Source: Podospora pseudoanserina (Eukaryota; Ascomycota; Sordariomycetes; Sordariales; Podosporaceae). Taken from it: 64,000 nucleotides of DNA. A model generated the notes under the pieces. It made no database searches. It was not told the DNA's origin and saw nothing but the letters and a program-made list of their open reading frames with translations. Location: assembly GCF_035222485.1 (NCBI RefSeq), contig NC_085920.1, positions 8,046,001 to 8,110,000 on the forward strand. Direction: 5' to 3'. The position numbers and the translations under genes are program-made. This document shows, in pieces, positions 11,248 to 22,900 of the stretch (position 1 is the first letter of the stretch; every line of letters begins with the position of its first letter).

Positions 11248-12314
11248 GATGTTTTGGAGGTGTGGCAGAGCGGTTACGCTTTCGATTTGGCAGCCATCGC
11301 AGCAACAGGGATATTCACAGAGAGAAATGGATTTTTTGGAAGGAAGAGAAGAGATGGGATTGTCACAACTCGATCTAGAACGGCAGGACAGTCATGCCCA
11401 GACCTGCGCTGTTTTGTCCGGACGATGGGAATTGCGTTCTTGGCGTTGGCGGCGCTCTTGGCGAGGGGGGGCTTCGCCAAGACATACCTCTGAGTTTTTC
11501 GTGTCGTCCAGATATAGTCGCCAAGCCGCACATCACGATGCTGCTCTTCGGGCGGTGACTTGCTTCTGTTTAAGACGAGCGCATCTGCATTGAAGTCGTG
11601 TATCTGTCGTGAACACCACATGGTTCTGCAAAATCCATGGCTTGCTGTAAGTGCCCGAACAGGTGGGTTCCAATGGGCGTTTGGCAGGGGTTGCGACAAC
11701 AGTCGGCTTCAGGCTACGGTAGCTCCGACACCGATCTGAATCCTAACAACATCAAACGATCACCCGATCATTTTTCCCATGTAGCTTTTGGTTCTGGCAC
11801 TTGTCGATCTTTGATATACCTCAGGGCAAAGCTGTAAACAAGGGTTGATTTTCTTGCCGTCGATCATCACCGCCAAAGCAACTTTGCTGCTGTATAAAAC
11901 ACGGGATGCGCTGTCAATCAGTTCCCGTACCACATCCAGAGGCGGGATCGCTTGCTTTTTGCTTTGCTACCTCCTTCTCTTCTGGGACTCCCAACCGCAA
12001 TTTCTGTAGACCAGATTTGTGGACCAGCCATGTTTGAGGGTAGGCATAAAGTCATACAGGGATCATGTGTTGCTGATTGATGGCTTTCCCATTGAGCGGT
12101 TTGCCCGAAATCCGGACGATTTAGTACAAGTAATTTCAGCTTCAGGGAGGGACGCGTTTGGCTGGGGTTGATACCGAATACGGAGCAAGCTGCCTAAAAG
12201 AGGTGGATATACGGTCTTAGTATCATATTTCTATAGCCCTTCTTCCATCTTAGGTTTTTACGCGTCTTCTTCTTGCTTTGTTTCGCCTGCATCTACTGAA
12301 TTGAAGTCGTCACC
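11248..12314. other. Divergent promoter region between two paralogous surface-protein genes
   Basis: The shared 1.07-kb upstream region contains no supported gene. Several short frames overlap it without a domain. A TATAAA-like string occurs near 11893 but is far from either start codon. Confidence 0.55.
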
Positions 12315-12992
12315 ATGGTTCGCGTTACTACTGCCTTGCTGGCCTCCGCCGGTCTCAGCACCATGGCCTCGGCCCAGGATGTCGGAGCGGCTACCACCTC
12401 AGTCACCTCTCTCTTCCTTCCCGGCTTCGACACGCAGACCATCTGGGCTTCTGTCATCACTGCCCAGCCCGCGGCGGCAACCTACTCACTCGCATGCCCT
12501 CCCGATGCCGATTCCAACGACTGTGGCCTTGGCACAGGCTTGACTATTGTTCAGGGGGAAAGCACCTTCTCTATTGACATGCGCGGAGAGTCTGTGTAAG
12601 TTCTGTTATGACCCTTCACCCCCTGTACCGAACCTTTGCTTACATTGACTAGCACACAGCAATACGATTGCAATCTCGTGGGCAAAGAAGCCAAGTGTTA
12701 TGGCTCCATCATCAGCCCTGGCGGGACTGCTCTGTTCCAGCAAGTTGCAGGTGACTACCAGAAGGAAATCCAAGCCGTAACAATCACGGCCGGCTTGGAG
12801 AAGTTGGATGTTGAGGCTGCCACTACCAGTGCCTCCGGCACTGGCGCTGTTGAGACAGGCACGCAGACCACAACCCAGACAGAGGACGCTGCCGGCTCTA
12901 CGAGCAGCAGCACAGCTGGTGTCCCCCAGATTACCCAGAATGCCATCATGATGGGTGCTGCTCTTGTCGGTGCCGGCGCGATGCTTCTCTAG
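12315..12992 (+). CDS. Small secreted, probably GPI-anchored protein (paralogue B)
   Basis: Exon 1 (12315-12595) and exon 2 (12653-12992) flank a 57-nt intron (12596-12652; GTAAGT donor, TTGAC branch, TAG acceptor), giving 206 aa. It starts with a signal peptide (MVRVTTALLASAGLSTMASA). The Cys-containing core (SLACPPDADSNDCG, then QQYDCNLVGKEAKCYGS) is followed by a Ser/Thr-rich stalk. The C-terminal hydrophobic segment (NAIMMGAALVGAGAMLL) fits a GPI-attachment signal. Cysteine spacing and the repeated GP/SPGT context resemble the neighbouring minus-strand gene at 10477-11247. A role at the cell wall or plasma membrane is inferred; the molecular function is unknown. Confidence 0.9.
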
Positions 12993-13252
12993 GGGACTTG
13001 CCATGGAAACACAGATCTGTTCGCTGAGACGTTTGCGATGTCTCTGGTTGTGTAAGAACGAGGATGCATGTAAATATGACCGTCAATAATTAGAATGGCC
13101 ACCCCGGCCTGCTATGCTATGTTCAAGGACGAAACCAACCGCACATGCTCAAGGATGAGAACAACCCCCTATGCTCAGCACCACCTACTGTCCAATCTGA
13201 TAGGACATTCCATGGGAGACCCCTTTAACGGCAAACAACGACCTCAGCCTCT

Positions 13253-13933
13253 CTAAAACAACCGGTCCTCCCTCCCATCCTGCCAACTAGTACAGTTGAT
13301 ACACCTTGCAGCCTGTTTTGTGAACCCCCGTTAGCCAACAACCTAACAACCCCAAAAAAAAAAAAACAAAAAAAAAAAAAAAGAGCTCAAGAGTAGACTC
13401 ACCTTCTCACTAATACTCTTCCGACAATACCTGCACCTAACAGTACGTTTGATGATCGGATCCTTCGAAAAAAACTGATATGTCGCCGCCATCCCATACA
13501 AGCTCATCCCCACACCAATAAAATTAATCAACCTGCTCAAGAAAAAGCCATAAGCCATCACCACCGCCCCGTCCGCCTGCGCCTGCTTCAAAGTATTATA
13601 CCCCCCTTCCCCCTTATAATTCGACCCCCCTTTCAACACGGCAAATTTCTCCTCCAGGTTCTTGTTCAGCGGCAACAACACCGAAATTGGCGGCAGCAAA
13701 ATATCCGTCACGAGCGAGGTCACAAGGGCGGTGAACATGGACGCGATGATCAGACCGAACGCGATCTCGAGCACGTTTCCCTGGAAGGCAAAGTCGATGA
13801 AGCCGTGCAGGAAGCGATGGGCTTTGGCCCGCCCACGGTCCAAGAGGTCATCGTCCTCGTCTCCGTCGTGCGAGGCGCTGCGGCCTGGCGGGGGGGAATC
13901 GGTGTACGTTCCTTCTGTGGTGAGGCGGGGCAT
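13253..13933 (-). CDS. MscL-type large-conductance mechanosensitive channel with cysteine-pair tail
   Basis: Exon 1 (13933-13403) and exon 2 (13312-13253) are joined across a 90-nt intron (13402-13313; GTGAGT donor, GGCTAAC branch, ACAG acceptor) that contains a long T/A tract, giving 196 aa. MscL hallmarks are the N-terminal amphipathic and first membrane helix (FAFQGNVLEIAFGLIIASMF, about residues 48-67) and a second membrane segment at about 123-155. The family forms a membrane-tension-gated pore that releases solutes on hypo-osmotic shock. The tail carries CRYC (167-170), and the second exon adds RCINC (181-184) followed by TSWQDGRED. The CxxC pairs resemble a zinc ribbon and are assembled only by splicing. 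Bacterial origin of the family in fungi is likely but old, since the gene has a normal intron. Confidence 0.92.
13354..13382. repeat. Poly(A)/poly(T) tract inside the MscL intron
   Basis: A nearly pure A run on the + strand forms a pyrimidine (T) run in the transcribed sense. It lies near the donor side of the MscL intron and makes that intron longer than its neighbours. Confidence 0.9.
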
Positions 13934-14438
13934 CGTGGATCTTTGGACCGTATATATATATGTATGTGCCGAGAAATGCAGGTTTTGGGGAAAATGAGGA
14001 TTGTTGTTGAAAGTATCGTGAAGTGAGGCAAGACGTTAGGTGTGAAACCCAAACGGGGGCTGCTCCTTCGACGTCACTGTTTCCTGATTGGGGCCACATA
14101 AGGGAGGTGCGGGGAGCAGAATCTTGGCAACTTCTGCCCCTCAAGATTGATGTTGATACGCTTTGCTTGACAATACACTACCACACACTTCATGACCGCG
14201 ATCATGCGTTCAACCAAATGCCATGTTGCTATTACACATACACACCACAGTAGACCGACAACTTGCCACAAATAACAAAAGAAAGCTGCCACCCCGAAAC
14301 GTCCCACAATTCCCAGCTTCACATAACTTGTGCTTAACCCGGTGCAACTCTGACTCCCATATAAACTGTGAACCATGTGATCCCCATTATGAACAAGAAA
14401 GCTAGGAACTCGAGTATTTCTCCCCGCTATCATCAAAT
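13934..14438. other. Intergenic region, MscL promoter and TOP2 3' flank
   Basis: The region contains a short alternating TA stretch near 13950 and no supported gene. Confidence 0.55.
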
Positions 14439-17400
14439 CTAATCGCTCATGTCGAAATCATCGCTTTCGTCATCCCCACCACCGCCACCTATCGAGTCAT
14501 CCTCATCGCTGTCAATTACAATCGGCTTCTTCTTCACGGCTGCGGCACGACCAGGCCTGGCCTTGGGCCTGGCTGCGGGAGGACTATCTGGGGCATCTTC
14601 CATAGCCTCATCGCCCTCATCGTCGCTCAAGCCTTTTTGAGCCTTGGCCTTCTTAGCAGCATACGCCTTCGCAGCTGGTGAGAGATGTGGTGCCTTGGGC
14701 TTAGCAGCGGCTGTTTTGGCGGTCTTGGTAACAGCGGCCTTGGCCTTGGGAGCAGTTGCCTCATCCTTGTCCTTAGTGCTCTTGCTGCCGGCAGGACGTC
14801 CACGCTTCTTGGCCGGTGCTGGAATGACACTGAGAGGGGCCTTTGCCTTGGATGCTGCCTTGGGAGCAGGTTTGGCAGCGGGAACGTCGTCGTCTGATAG
14901 GAAATCGTCCAAGTTATCCTCCTTGGTCTTCAGGGGGGATGACCTGGCGAGCGCCTCGTAATTGGTGTCGTCGTGGTCGTCCAAGTCGAGACTGGGCTTA
15001 GATGGCTTGGACTTCATCTTGGGGAGAACTGAAGTATCCCCACCTCCAGAATGGGACATGGCAAACAGACTAAGCCTGCCACCGCTGCTGCTCGAAGCTG
15101 GAGCTCCTATGCCCTTGACCATAGCACCGACATCACCGAGCTTCAAGCTGTCGTCACTATCCGAATCATCGCTGAGCTTATACATCGGTTTGGCCTTGGC
15201 TGCGGCTGCACGCTTGGCTGGTGGTTTCGCCTCAAAGTCCTCTTCAGAGTCATCATCACTGAGCTTGTAGGATGGCTTTGCTTTGGCCGCGGCCGCGCGC
15301 TTGACGGGCGGCTTCTCCTCCACTTCCTCGTCCGATTCGTTGTCGCTGAGCTTGTATGACGGCTTCGCCTTAGCTGCTGCTGCTGCCACGCGCTTGACGG
15401 GCGGCTTCTCGGCCACGGCCTCCTCGGATTCTGAAGCCATATCCACATCTTCATCTACTGAAGGTTTACCCAAATCCATAAAGTCCTCGTCCGAGTCATC
15501 AGATACCACATACTTAGACTTCGCAGCAGCCGCGCGCTTGGTACGACCGTTGGTTGCTGTGGGAGCCTCCGACTCTTCCTTCACTTTAGTGTTGATGGGC
15601 ATTGCCTTCTTACCCAAGAGGGCAAAATCGTCATCAGATATCCCACCGCCCGCTTCAACATCTGGCAAGGTTTTGTCAGCGACAGGCTTCGGCTTGGACT
15701 TTGCCTGGAACGCCTCGGCAAACCGCTGCTGGGTTTTCTCCGTCTTGATAGGCACAGGAGCAGCCTTGACGGCCTTGGCCCTAGATTTCTTCTCTGGCTC
15801 ATAGGCGTCGTCATCCTTCCGACGGCGGCCTCCTCCCTTCCCTACACCGAGCTTGTCCGACTTGCGGCGGCCCATTCTGCGAATGCCGGTGGCGATCTCA
15901 TCGTCCAGCTTCAGCTGCGTTTCCCACTCCTCTTGGAAAGCATCCAAATCCTTGACCCAAAGGTCCTTCTCACTCAGAGCCTGCAGTTCATCATGCTCCG
16001 CCTTCTTGGCCGCAATCTGGTTTTTAAGTCTCTCAAGACGCTCGCTGGTGAAAGACCAGACAGGCATCGAAAGCAGGTAGTCGTAGTCGCGAGCGCCTCC
16101 AGCGGTGTCGTCATCTTCGGCCTCTTCAGCAGCCATTTCCTCGTCAGGCGACTTGGCCTTCTTATCCTCCTTGGGAGGGAATGCCTCATAGTCGCGGTCA
16201 CGAAGCTCCTGCACCAAGACAGCCTTCTTCTTTCGGTTGACCACCATCTTGTTGTCGATGATTTCCGTGATGAAACGGTACTGGTTCTTGAGCTTCCGGT
16301 AATCGGCGTGGTACACCTTGAGCCAATGCTTCTTGCGCTCTGTGTACATCTTCAGGCGGTAGTGGTAGTATTCCTCCATGATCTCCTCCACCTTGTCGTA
16401 TTTTCTGATCTTGCCCTGAGTGTCAAAGGCCACCAAGTTTGTTGTGGAGACGGTAGTGGTAAGCTTGAACTTCTCCAACAGACCTTCCCTGAGGGCTGCC
16501 TCTCGGTGCTTCTCGTCCATGTCAATGATGAAATGGACCGTCTTGTGGTCGTTGAACTCCTTGTAATCCTTGATGAAGGTCGGTGTCTTGTCGTTCTGGA
16601 TGATGTCCTCAAGCTTAGCCTTGAAGTCATCAGTCCACATGCGGATTGGCAATTCAGTAACGTGGATCTCGTTGGGGTTCTGCTCATCTTGCCTGATAAT
16701 ACCGTTGAAACGCCACTTGTTGGGCGCTTCCTGCTCCGGAGTTCCTTTCCAACCACGCCACCATGGTGCCATGGGGACGAAGGGCTTCTCCTCGGTATCG
16801 TCAGGGTCAAACCTTCCCATCCGGCGCCTCAGATTCTCCACTATGTGCATGGGGTGGTAGTTGGGAATCGAAGTACTCCAGCCGGTACCAATACCGTCGG
16901 CACCATTGACCAAGACCATTGGTAGGATCGGAGCATACACCTTGGGCTCGATCATGTTGCCGTCGTCGAACTGGTACTCGAGATTGGGCTCGTCAAGCTT
17001 GGAGAAGACCTTGCGCGCAAACGGGGACAGTCTCGTGTGAATGTAACGAGCGCTGGCAGAATCTTTTCCACCAGAGAGTCGGGAACCGAAGTTGCCGCTA
17101 GGTTCTAGGCAGTTGACGTTGTTCGAGCCGACAAAGGTCTGAGCTAGACCAATGATTGTCTGCTGCAGAGATTGTTCACCGTGATGGTAGGCGGCTTGCT
17201 CGGAAATATAACCGGCAAGTTCCACAACCTTCTGGTCGTTGACAAGATTGCGCTTGAAGGCAGAGTAAATGACCTTGCGCTGACCAGGCTTGAAGCCGTC
17301 GATCATGGATGGGATCGATCGGATGTTGTCAGCCATACTGAACAGAATGAATTCGTTCTGGAGGAACTGGGAGTAACTAATTCTCTGAGCCGTAGAGTCG

Positions 17401-19932
17401 AGGAAGGTTCCCGGAACAAAGTTGCCCAACCATTCTTTGCGAGCATCGGCCTTCTTTTTGCTGAAGATCATGTCAAGCATCTGAGACTCCTCTGGCTTGA
17501 GTGTCTCGAATTCTTTGAGATGGCGATCCAGATCAGTGAAGTAGACTTGGGCGTCTTCGTTCGAAGAACTACCCAACCCCTTCAAGTACTTGTACTTCCA
17601 CTTCCGGAGTTCATTCTTGTTGTTCTCTTTCCACGTCTCATACTCGACGAGGTTGAAGAACGACTTGGGACGCAGAGGTTTCTTTGGGTTTGTGCCTTGC
17701 CACACCTTGACGACAGGGGTGATGAACTGCTGGAAGAAGTTGGGGATGCGCAGCAGCGAAGGAAACTGAACCTCAAGGAAGTTGATGAGCAAGCCCTTGA
17801 TATGACTGCCGTCCAAATCCTGATCGGCCATGATCATCAAATGGCCGTATCGGAGACCCCTGGTATCGGTGTACACTTGCTTGTGCTTCAGACCCAGGAA
17901 CTTTTTGATGTTTTCGATTTCCTTATTCTTCATGATCTGCTCGGTCGATGCGTCACGCACGTTCAGCATCTTTCCACGAAGAGGGAACACGCCGATGCGA
18001 TCCGGATCCAGGACAGCGCGACCAGCAACGGCCAATGCTCTGGCAGAGTCACCTTCCGTCAAGATGAGGGTACACTCGTGGCCACGCTTGGTGCCCGCCA
18101 AGTTGGCGTCGACAAGCTTCTCGTTGCTCACACGAGCACGCTTGTTGCCGTCCGATTTTGCCAGCATCTTATCCGCTTTCCTTTCAGCAAACTCCATGAT
18201 GTTGGCGATGACTTCAGACTTCTGGACCTTCTTGAGAAAGGCATCACTCAGGATACACTTGCTACCAAAGGCACTAACTTTGGTCGTCAGTTGCTCCTTG
18301 GTCTGAGAGGTGAAGGCAGGGTTGTCGACCAAACAGTTGATGAAGATGAAGATGTAGTTGCGGAAGTTGGCCGGCTTGAGACCATGGCCCTTCTTCTTCT
18401 TGTTGAGCTCCTTCAGAAGGGCTTCGGTGATTTGATCGGCAATGTAGTTGACGTGTGTACCACCCGACGTTGTGGCGATATTGTTGACGAAGGACACTTG
18501 TTGGAATGAACCATCTGACACAGTGAACCCCACCTGCCACGTTCTGCCCTTGTCCCTGACCTCCTCATACTCTACATTCGCAGCAGTAGGTTTCTCGCCT
18601 TCGGGAACAACGTCACCCCGCTCGGCAGCGATTGATTTGGCGTATAGCTGGCAATAGCCCTTGAACTTGGCGATCTTGAGTTGCTCCCCGTTCAGCCAGA
18701 CTTTGACGCTGGCCATGGTGCCTGCCATGTCGTACACACGGCGGTACATGAGGGCTTCCAAGTCGTCATCAATGCCGTTCTCCATGCCAAATCTCTTGTA
18801 GTCCGGAAGGAAGGTCACTCTGACGAAGTCGTTGGTCTTGTTGGCTGTGATTTTGGGCTTTTCCATCTTGGACATGTTGTCGGTCCAGGTCTGCTTGTAT
18901 CGCTTGCCGTTGACGCTATCCTGGCACTCCAGAGTGAACTTCAAACTGAAGATATTGGTAAGCTTCGCACCGTAACCGTTGCGACCACCGACCGTCTTCT
19001 TCTCATCATCGTCGTAGTTCGAACCGGTGAGAAGGTGACCAAAGATAAGCTCGGGGATATAGCAGCCCTCCTTCTGATGCATCTCAACCGGGATTCCCTT
19101 GCCGTTGTTCTCGACTGAAATCTCACCCGTCTCGCGATCGACAGTCACCTTGAGAAAGGTCATGGAGGCATCGCGCTGGCTGTTGTCCGCGGCGTTGACA
19201 AGGATTTCGTCAAAGATCTTGTAGAGACCAGGAACAAAGGATACAACACGATTTTCCATCAATTTTTCCGTCTTGTTGAAAACCCACATCTTTTGGTCGG
19301 TGCGTTCAACGGACCCGATATAGGTATCGGGGCGCTTGATGATGTGCTCGAGCTGCGTGAGCTTCTGGTATGTTTCGGTGGCGGATTTGGAGGACTTGGA
19401 GGCAGCTGCCAGGGCTGGCTCATCGTCGATCAGCATGCTGTCGTTCTCGATCTCAGCCAGTGGCTTGCCACTGGACTTCTTCGCCGGTGCCTTCTTCTGC
19501 TTCTTAGCCATCGGAGGAGTGCTGGAGAGAGGCCTATCGTCATCGCTATCATCGCTATCCGGCTTCGTTCTCTTCTTGGGCGCCGCCTTCGCCTTGCCGA
19601 CCGTGAGCTTGGTTTGGACCATCTTGGCAGCTTTCGCGGCAGGCGCTTTCTTCGGCGCAGCCTTAGCTTTTGTTTTCTGTAGCAGATGTTGTTAGCTTTG
19701 CTGTTGCTTGCGCTTGTATTGGTAGAATAGCTCAGTATTCAGAGTTGGTGCTTCAACTGAGCGATCCTCTGCTGCCGCCGAGTTACCGCTGGGTAACCAG
19801 ACTAGATGCAGTCTGCAAAACCAATTCAAAGACGAAGGGAAGGGCTCCAGGAAACATACGTACCACCTCTGGTGAGTATCCGTCAGACTCGCTTTGGGCA
19901 GTGTCAAAGACGGACTCCACGTCTGAATCCAT
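14439..19932 (-). CDS. top2: DNA topoisomerase II
   Basis: Type IIA enzyme that passes one duplex through another, acting in replication, chromosome condensation and segregation in the nucleus. A short first exon (19932-19864, MDSDVESVFDTAQSESDGYS) joins the main exon (19676-14439) across a 187-nt intron (19863-19677; GTACGT donor, GCTAAC near the acceptor CTACAG), giving 1768 aa. The main frame is also open upstream of its first ATG at 19622, which supports this model. Domains in order: GHKL ATPase (NAADNSQRD), TOPRIM (LTEGDSARALA, Glu564, and DQDLDGSH), winged helix with catalytic Tyr901 in SARYIHTRLSP, and coiled coil. The charged, repetitive C-terminal region of about 450 residues is rich in Lys/Ala and Ser/Asp acidic patches, typical of the regulatory, nuclear-localising tail. 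Confidence 0.97.
15133..15548 (-). repeat. Four degenerate tandem repeats in the TOP2 C-terminal region
   Basis: Each unit has a basic half (K-x-KRAAAAKAKP or a close variant) and an acidic half (YKLSDDDSEEDF or a variant), about 26-30 residues long. Three copies are close to each other and the fourth, most N-terminal copy is diverged (KRAAAAKSKYVVSDDSDEDF). The S-D-D/E strings are consistent with casein-kinase-2 sites. Confidence 0.75.
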
Positions 19933-22900
19933 GTTGGCGATGACCTGGGAGGCGCGTTCCTCAAGTCGCGCGTCGCAAAGTCTTTAGCGCAACGTGAAAA
20001 GGGGCGGCAGAGGGAGAGCAAAGGCTTTGTTCTTTGGTACATGCAAAATTCGAAGGTGGAAAAGGGTCGAAATAAGACGAAGTCTCGACACCACACGACG
20101 TAACAATAGCGAAAAAAAGAGATTCCGGGAGAGGCCTCGATCAACTCGCCCAGCGTTTGTCGTCGAGTCGAAGGGAGTAGGCAAAATGAGAAGGAATGGA
20201 GGGGTCGCGTCACAAGAAAGAGTTAAGAGGAATTGTTGTGGCGAGTGTAGCCGGCCGCAGGTAAACAAAGTCGTCGTTGTGCGTGGTCTCAGTGGTGGGT
20301 GTACTGCGAGCCTGCTGTGCGTTGTGTTCAATATTTCGTAGGGCGAGTTTTCCTCGACTAGGGTCTTCAATGCCGTGTCCAGGCACCATACGCGAACGAG
20401 ACGCGACTTCCTGCTGAAAGTGGGGTCGGGACTTGTGATGCCTCAGGCCTGGCAAAACAAGAATCAGTAGCCCCACTTCTGCCAAGTTTCAGGAGCACCC
20501 AAGTGTCTGGCAGGTGGTAGATGACAAAGAGGCAACGGAGCCTTCCATCTAATGACTAGCCAATCATTTTACACAATTCCTTTCACCCATCTAGGCACAA
20601 ACCACGGGCAACTGAAGAACGAACGACATTCCATTTTTCAGTTCGACACTTTCCTGCCGTGATTCATCTTCCCGAGCTGGCCCTAGTGACCCAAAGGGCC
20701 TCAATGGAAGGAACTGCCAGAAGGCCCCAAAAGATGGATAGCCAGATGACCCTACCGTGGAGGCACCAACGAAAATTTGCGACTTCAGCGTCGACACATG
20801 ATGCAGATGAATTTCCAGGTTCCCCCCCACCTCACCTCAGTGGTCCCAGCTTCCGAGTTGTTTGCTCAGATTTGCAGTTCTTTGGCGAAATCCGGAATCG
20901 TACACGTCTCTTTTCTCCGCCTGATTCACTGCTAGTTCCTTGCTCGTCCACACAGACTGGTCCGACTGGTCCGACTTCCAGCTGCGACAAGCGAGTAGCG
21001 GTACGACCACCACCGGCATCCCGTTTTTGTGTGCTCTCTTGCAAAGCCCATGCTCCCAAGGGACTCAAGAATTCAAGGCTACCCATCGGCTCTTTTCTAC
21101 ATATTGGATGGGTATCCCACCCCGCACAAAAATATCGAGTCTCGAGACGCTGGTTACATGTTGTATAGTTCAGTGCGCCCCTAGCCACGTTTGGTGAATT
21201 GTACTCGCCGCCGCCCATGCTAATTTAGATTGCTGTGGCCCAGCCTGGCAGTCCCCAGCCTGCCCAAAACCATTGCTAGCAATTGTTTGGATCGGGTCTC
21301 GAGAATGAACCCCACGGCAGCTACATACTTTCCGCTTCGGTATGCCGGCGTCCGGTCGCCTCCATATCGCATCTGTCCCAGGACCAATCCGATCTAGGAC
21401 TGCGGGCCCTGGCTTCTTCTATGGGGGACGAGGCTGTGGAGTTGTCTGTACCTCCTCGCAGACAGTCCTTTTCGATGTGGATCGAGACTCTCTACGCGTG
21501 ACGAATGGGATGCTGTCGCGGCTCTGGATACCAGCAATGCTGTGGCACCTTGCGTCTGCTTGCAACATCCGGCGGATACAGGCTTCTCTTCCAATGCCCC
21601 GACGTGCTGCGTACAGCCGTGACAGTGACAGCTGGAGCTGTCTTACAACGGCGTGTAAAGGCTTTTGGAAGGTCACCCTTCTCGCTCGGTAACACGTCTA
21701 AGACCTCAACAGTATTTCACACATCTGAACTGTGATGCTCCCGGCTGGCAGACTGGCAGTCGGGGCCTCCTTGGACTGGACTGGGCATCAGTCTGCTTGT
21801 CCCTGATATTTCCCCAATGATGGTACTGTCTTCGAGTGGCTATGAACGCCAAGTTTGGCAGGGGGTGTGTCGAATACACTAATACCAGATTATGGGGGGC
21901 TCTGGTCGTCACTTGAACCGGTAGATTGTCTCGGCATATCCGGTCAATCTTTCAGTCTTGCAAACCGGCCTAGGTTGCTCTTAAATTGGGGGCGGGCCTT
22001 TCCACCACCCTCTGCCGGCGCGGCATTGCGAGAACTGTGATCGGCGAGGTCTGCTATGACTGCTGCGATAGGTTCACTTCTCCTGTCCGCCGGCGACTTC
22101 ACTGGGCCTTCTTCGGGCTCTGTGCATCCGTTTGAGGCACCATACTGTCTGTGTTGGGCAGAACACTGTTGCGTATTGGCTCAGCGGGTGCTCACAGAAG
22201 TCGTCGCCGCGGGCTTTGAGCATGCCTAAGCGGCCGAGAGTCGAGGGCTCCATGTAGCCCTCAAACATACGACAAGAAGCTGTCGCCTGAGTTTGGGCGA
22301 AATGGGGCCGCCCAATCTTCGTCAATGCCGAAGCAGGGTATGCAGCACGGAGCTGGCCAGAGGATTGCACCTCTTTCTGGTTCTGCTCACTATCTGTCGC
22401 CAGCCTTTGCGCCACATCTTTTTTGAACTTCATCACTTCGCTGGCTGACTTTGACTCGTCCAGTTGACAGTATGTCAAATTTGTGCCGGCTCGCTCTCCC
22501 TTCCCTGTCCTAGCCACCTGAAGGGCGATAACAGAAGAAAATACTTTTGTTGAGAGGAAGGATGCCTGATCGCCAACGTGGACAGCAGGTCAGCAAAACA
22601 CCTGTACTTCTTTCGGACACTTTTTCGGTGCAAACTTGTACAAGGTCAAGCTCGTGGGTGGGCAAGGCACAGTGCATTTGACAGATGCTCTTTTCCGCTG
22701 TATTGCGGCGAATCTCGGCGGAGAATATTGCGGAAAAAGATTTTGCTCCTGTCTTTCTCTCGGGCTTCTCGAAGAGGCATGGAATATCACGGAATCGAGT
22801 TGCAATATGGTCATTTCGATTGGGAAAGTTATGGGTGCCTGGCAACCCCTCTTGGTTCCTGGGCTGGGATGACTTCAAAGCAATCAATTTGACAGGCAAT

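Noticed and set aside
11260-11330. GTGGCAGAGCGGTTACGC string resembling the start of a tRNA
   Set aside because: No matching T-arm or acceptor stem follows, so a tRNA cannot be folded from it by eye.
17172-18509. 445-codon open frame on the + strand, and other long frames at 15933-16925 and 14962-15804
   Set aside because: They lie opposite TOP2 coding sequence and arise from codon bias; their translations show no domain and no starts or introns of their own.
22074-22899. Two adjacent minus-strand frames of 147 and 129 codons
   Set aside because: They overlap slightly in different registers and show no family signature or plausible intron joining them.
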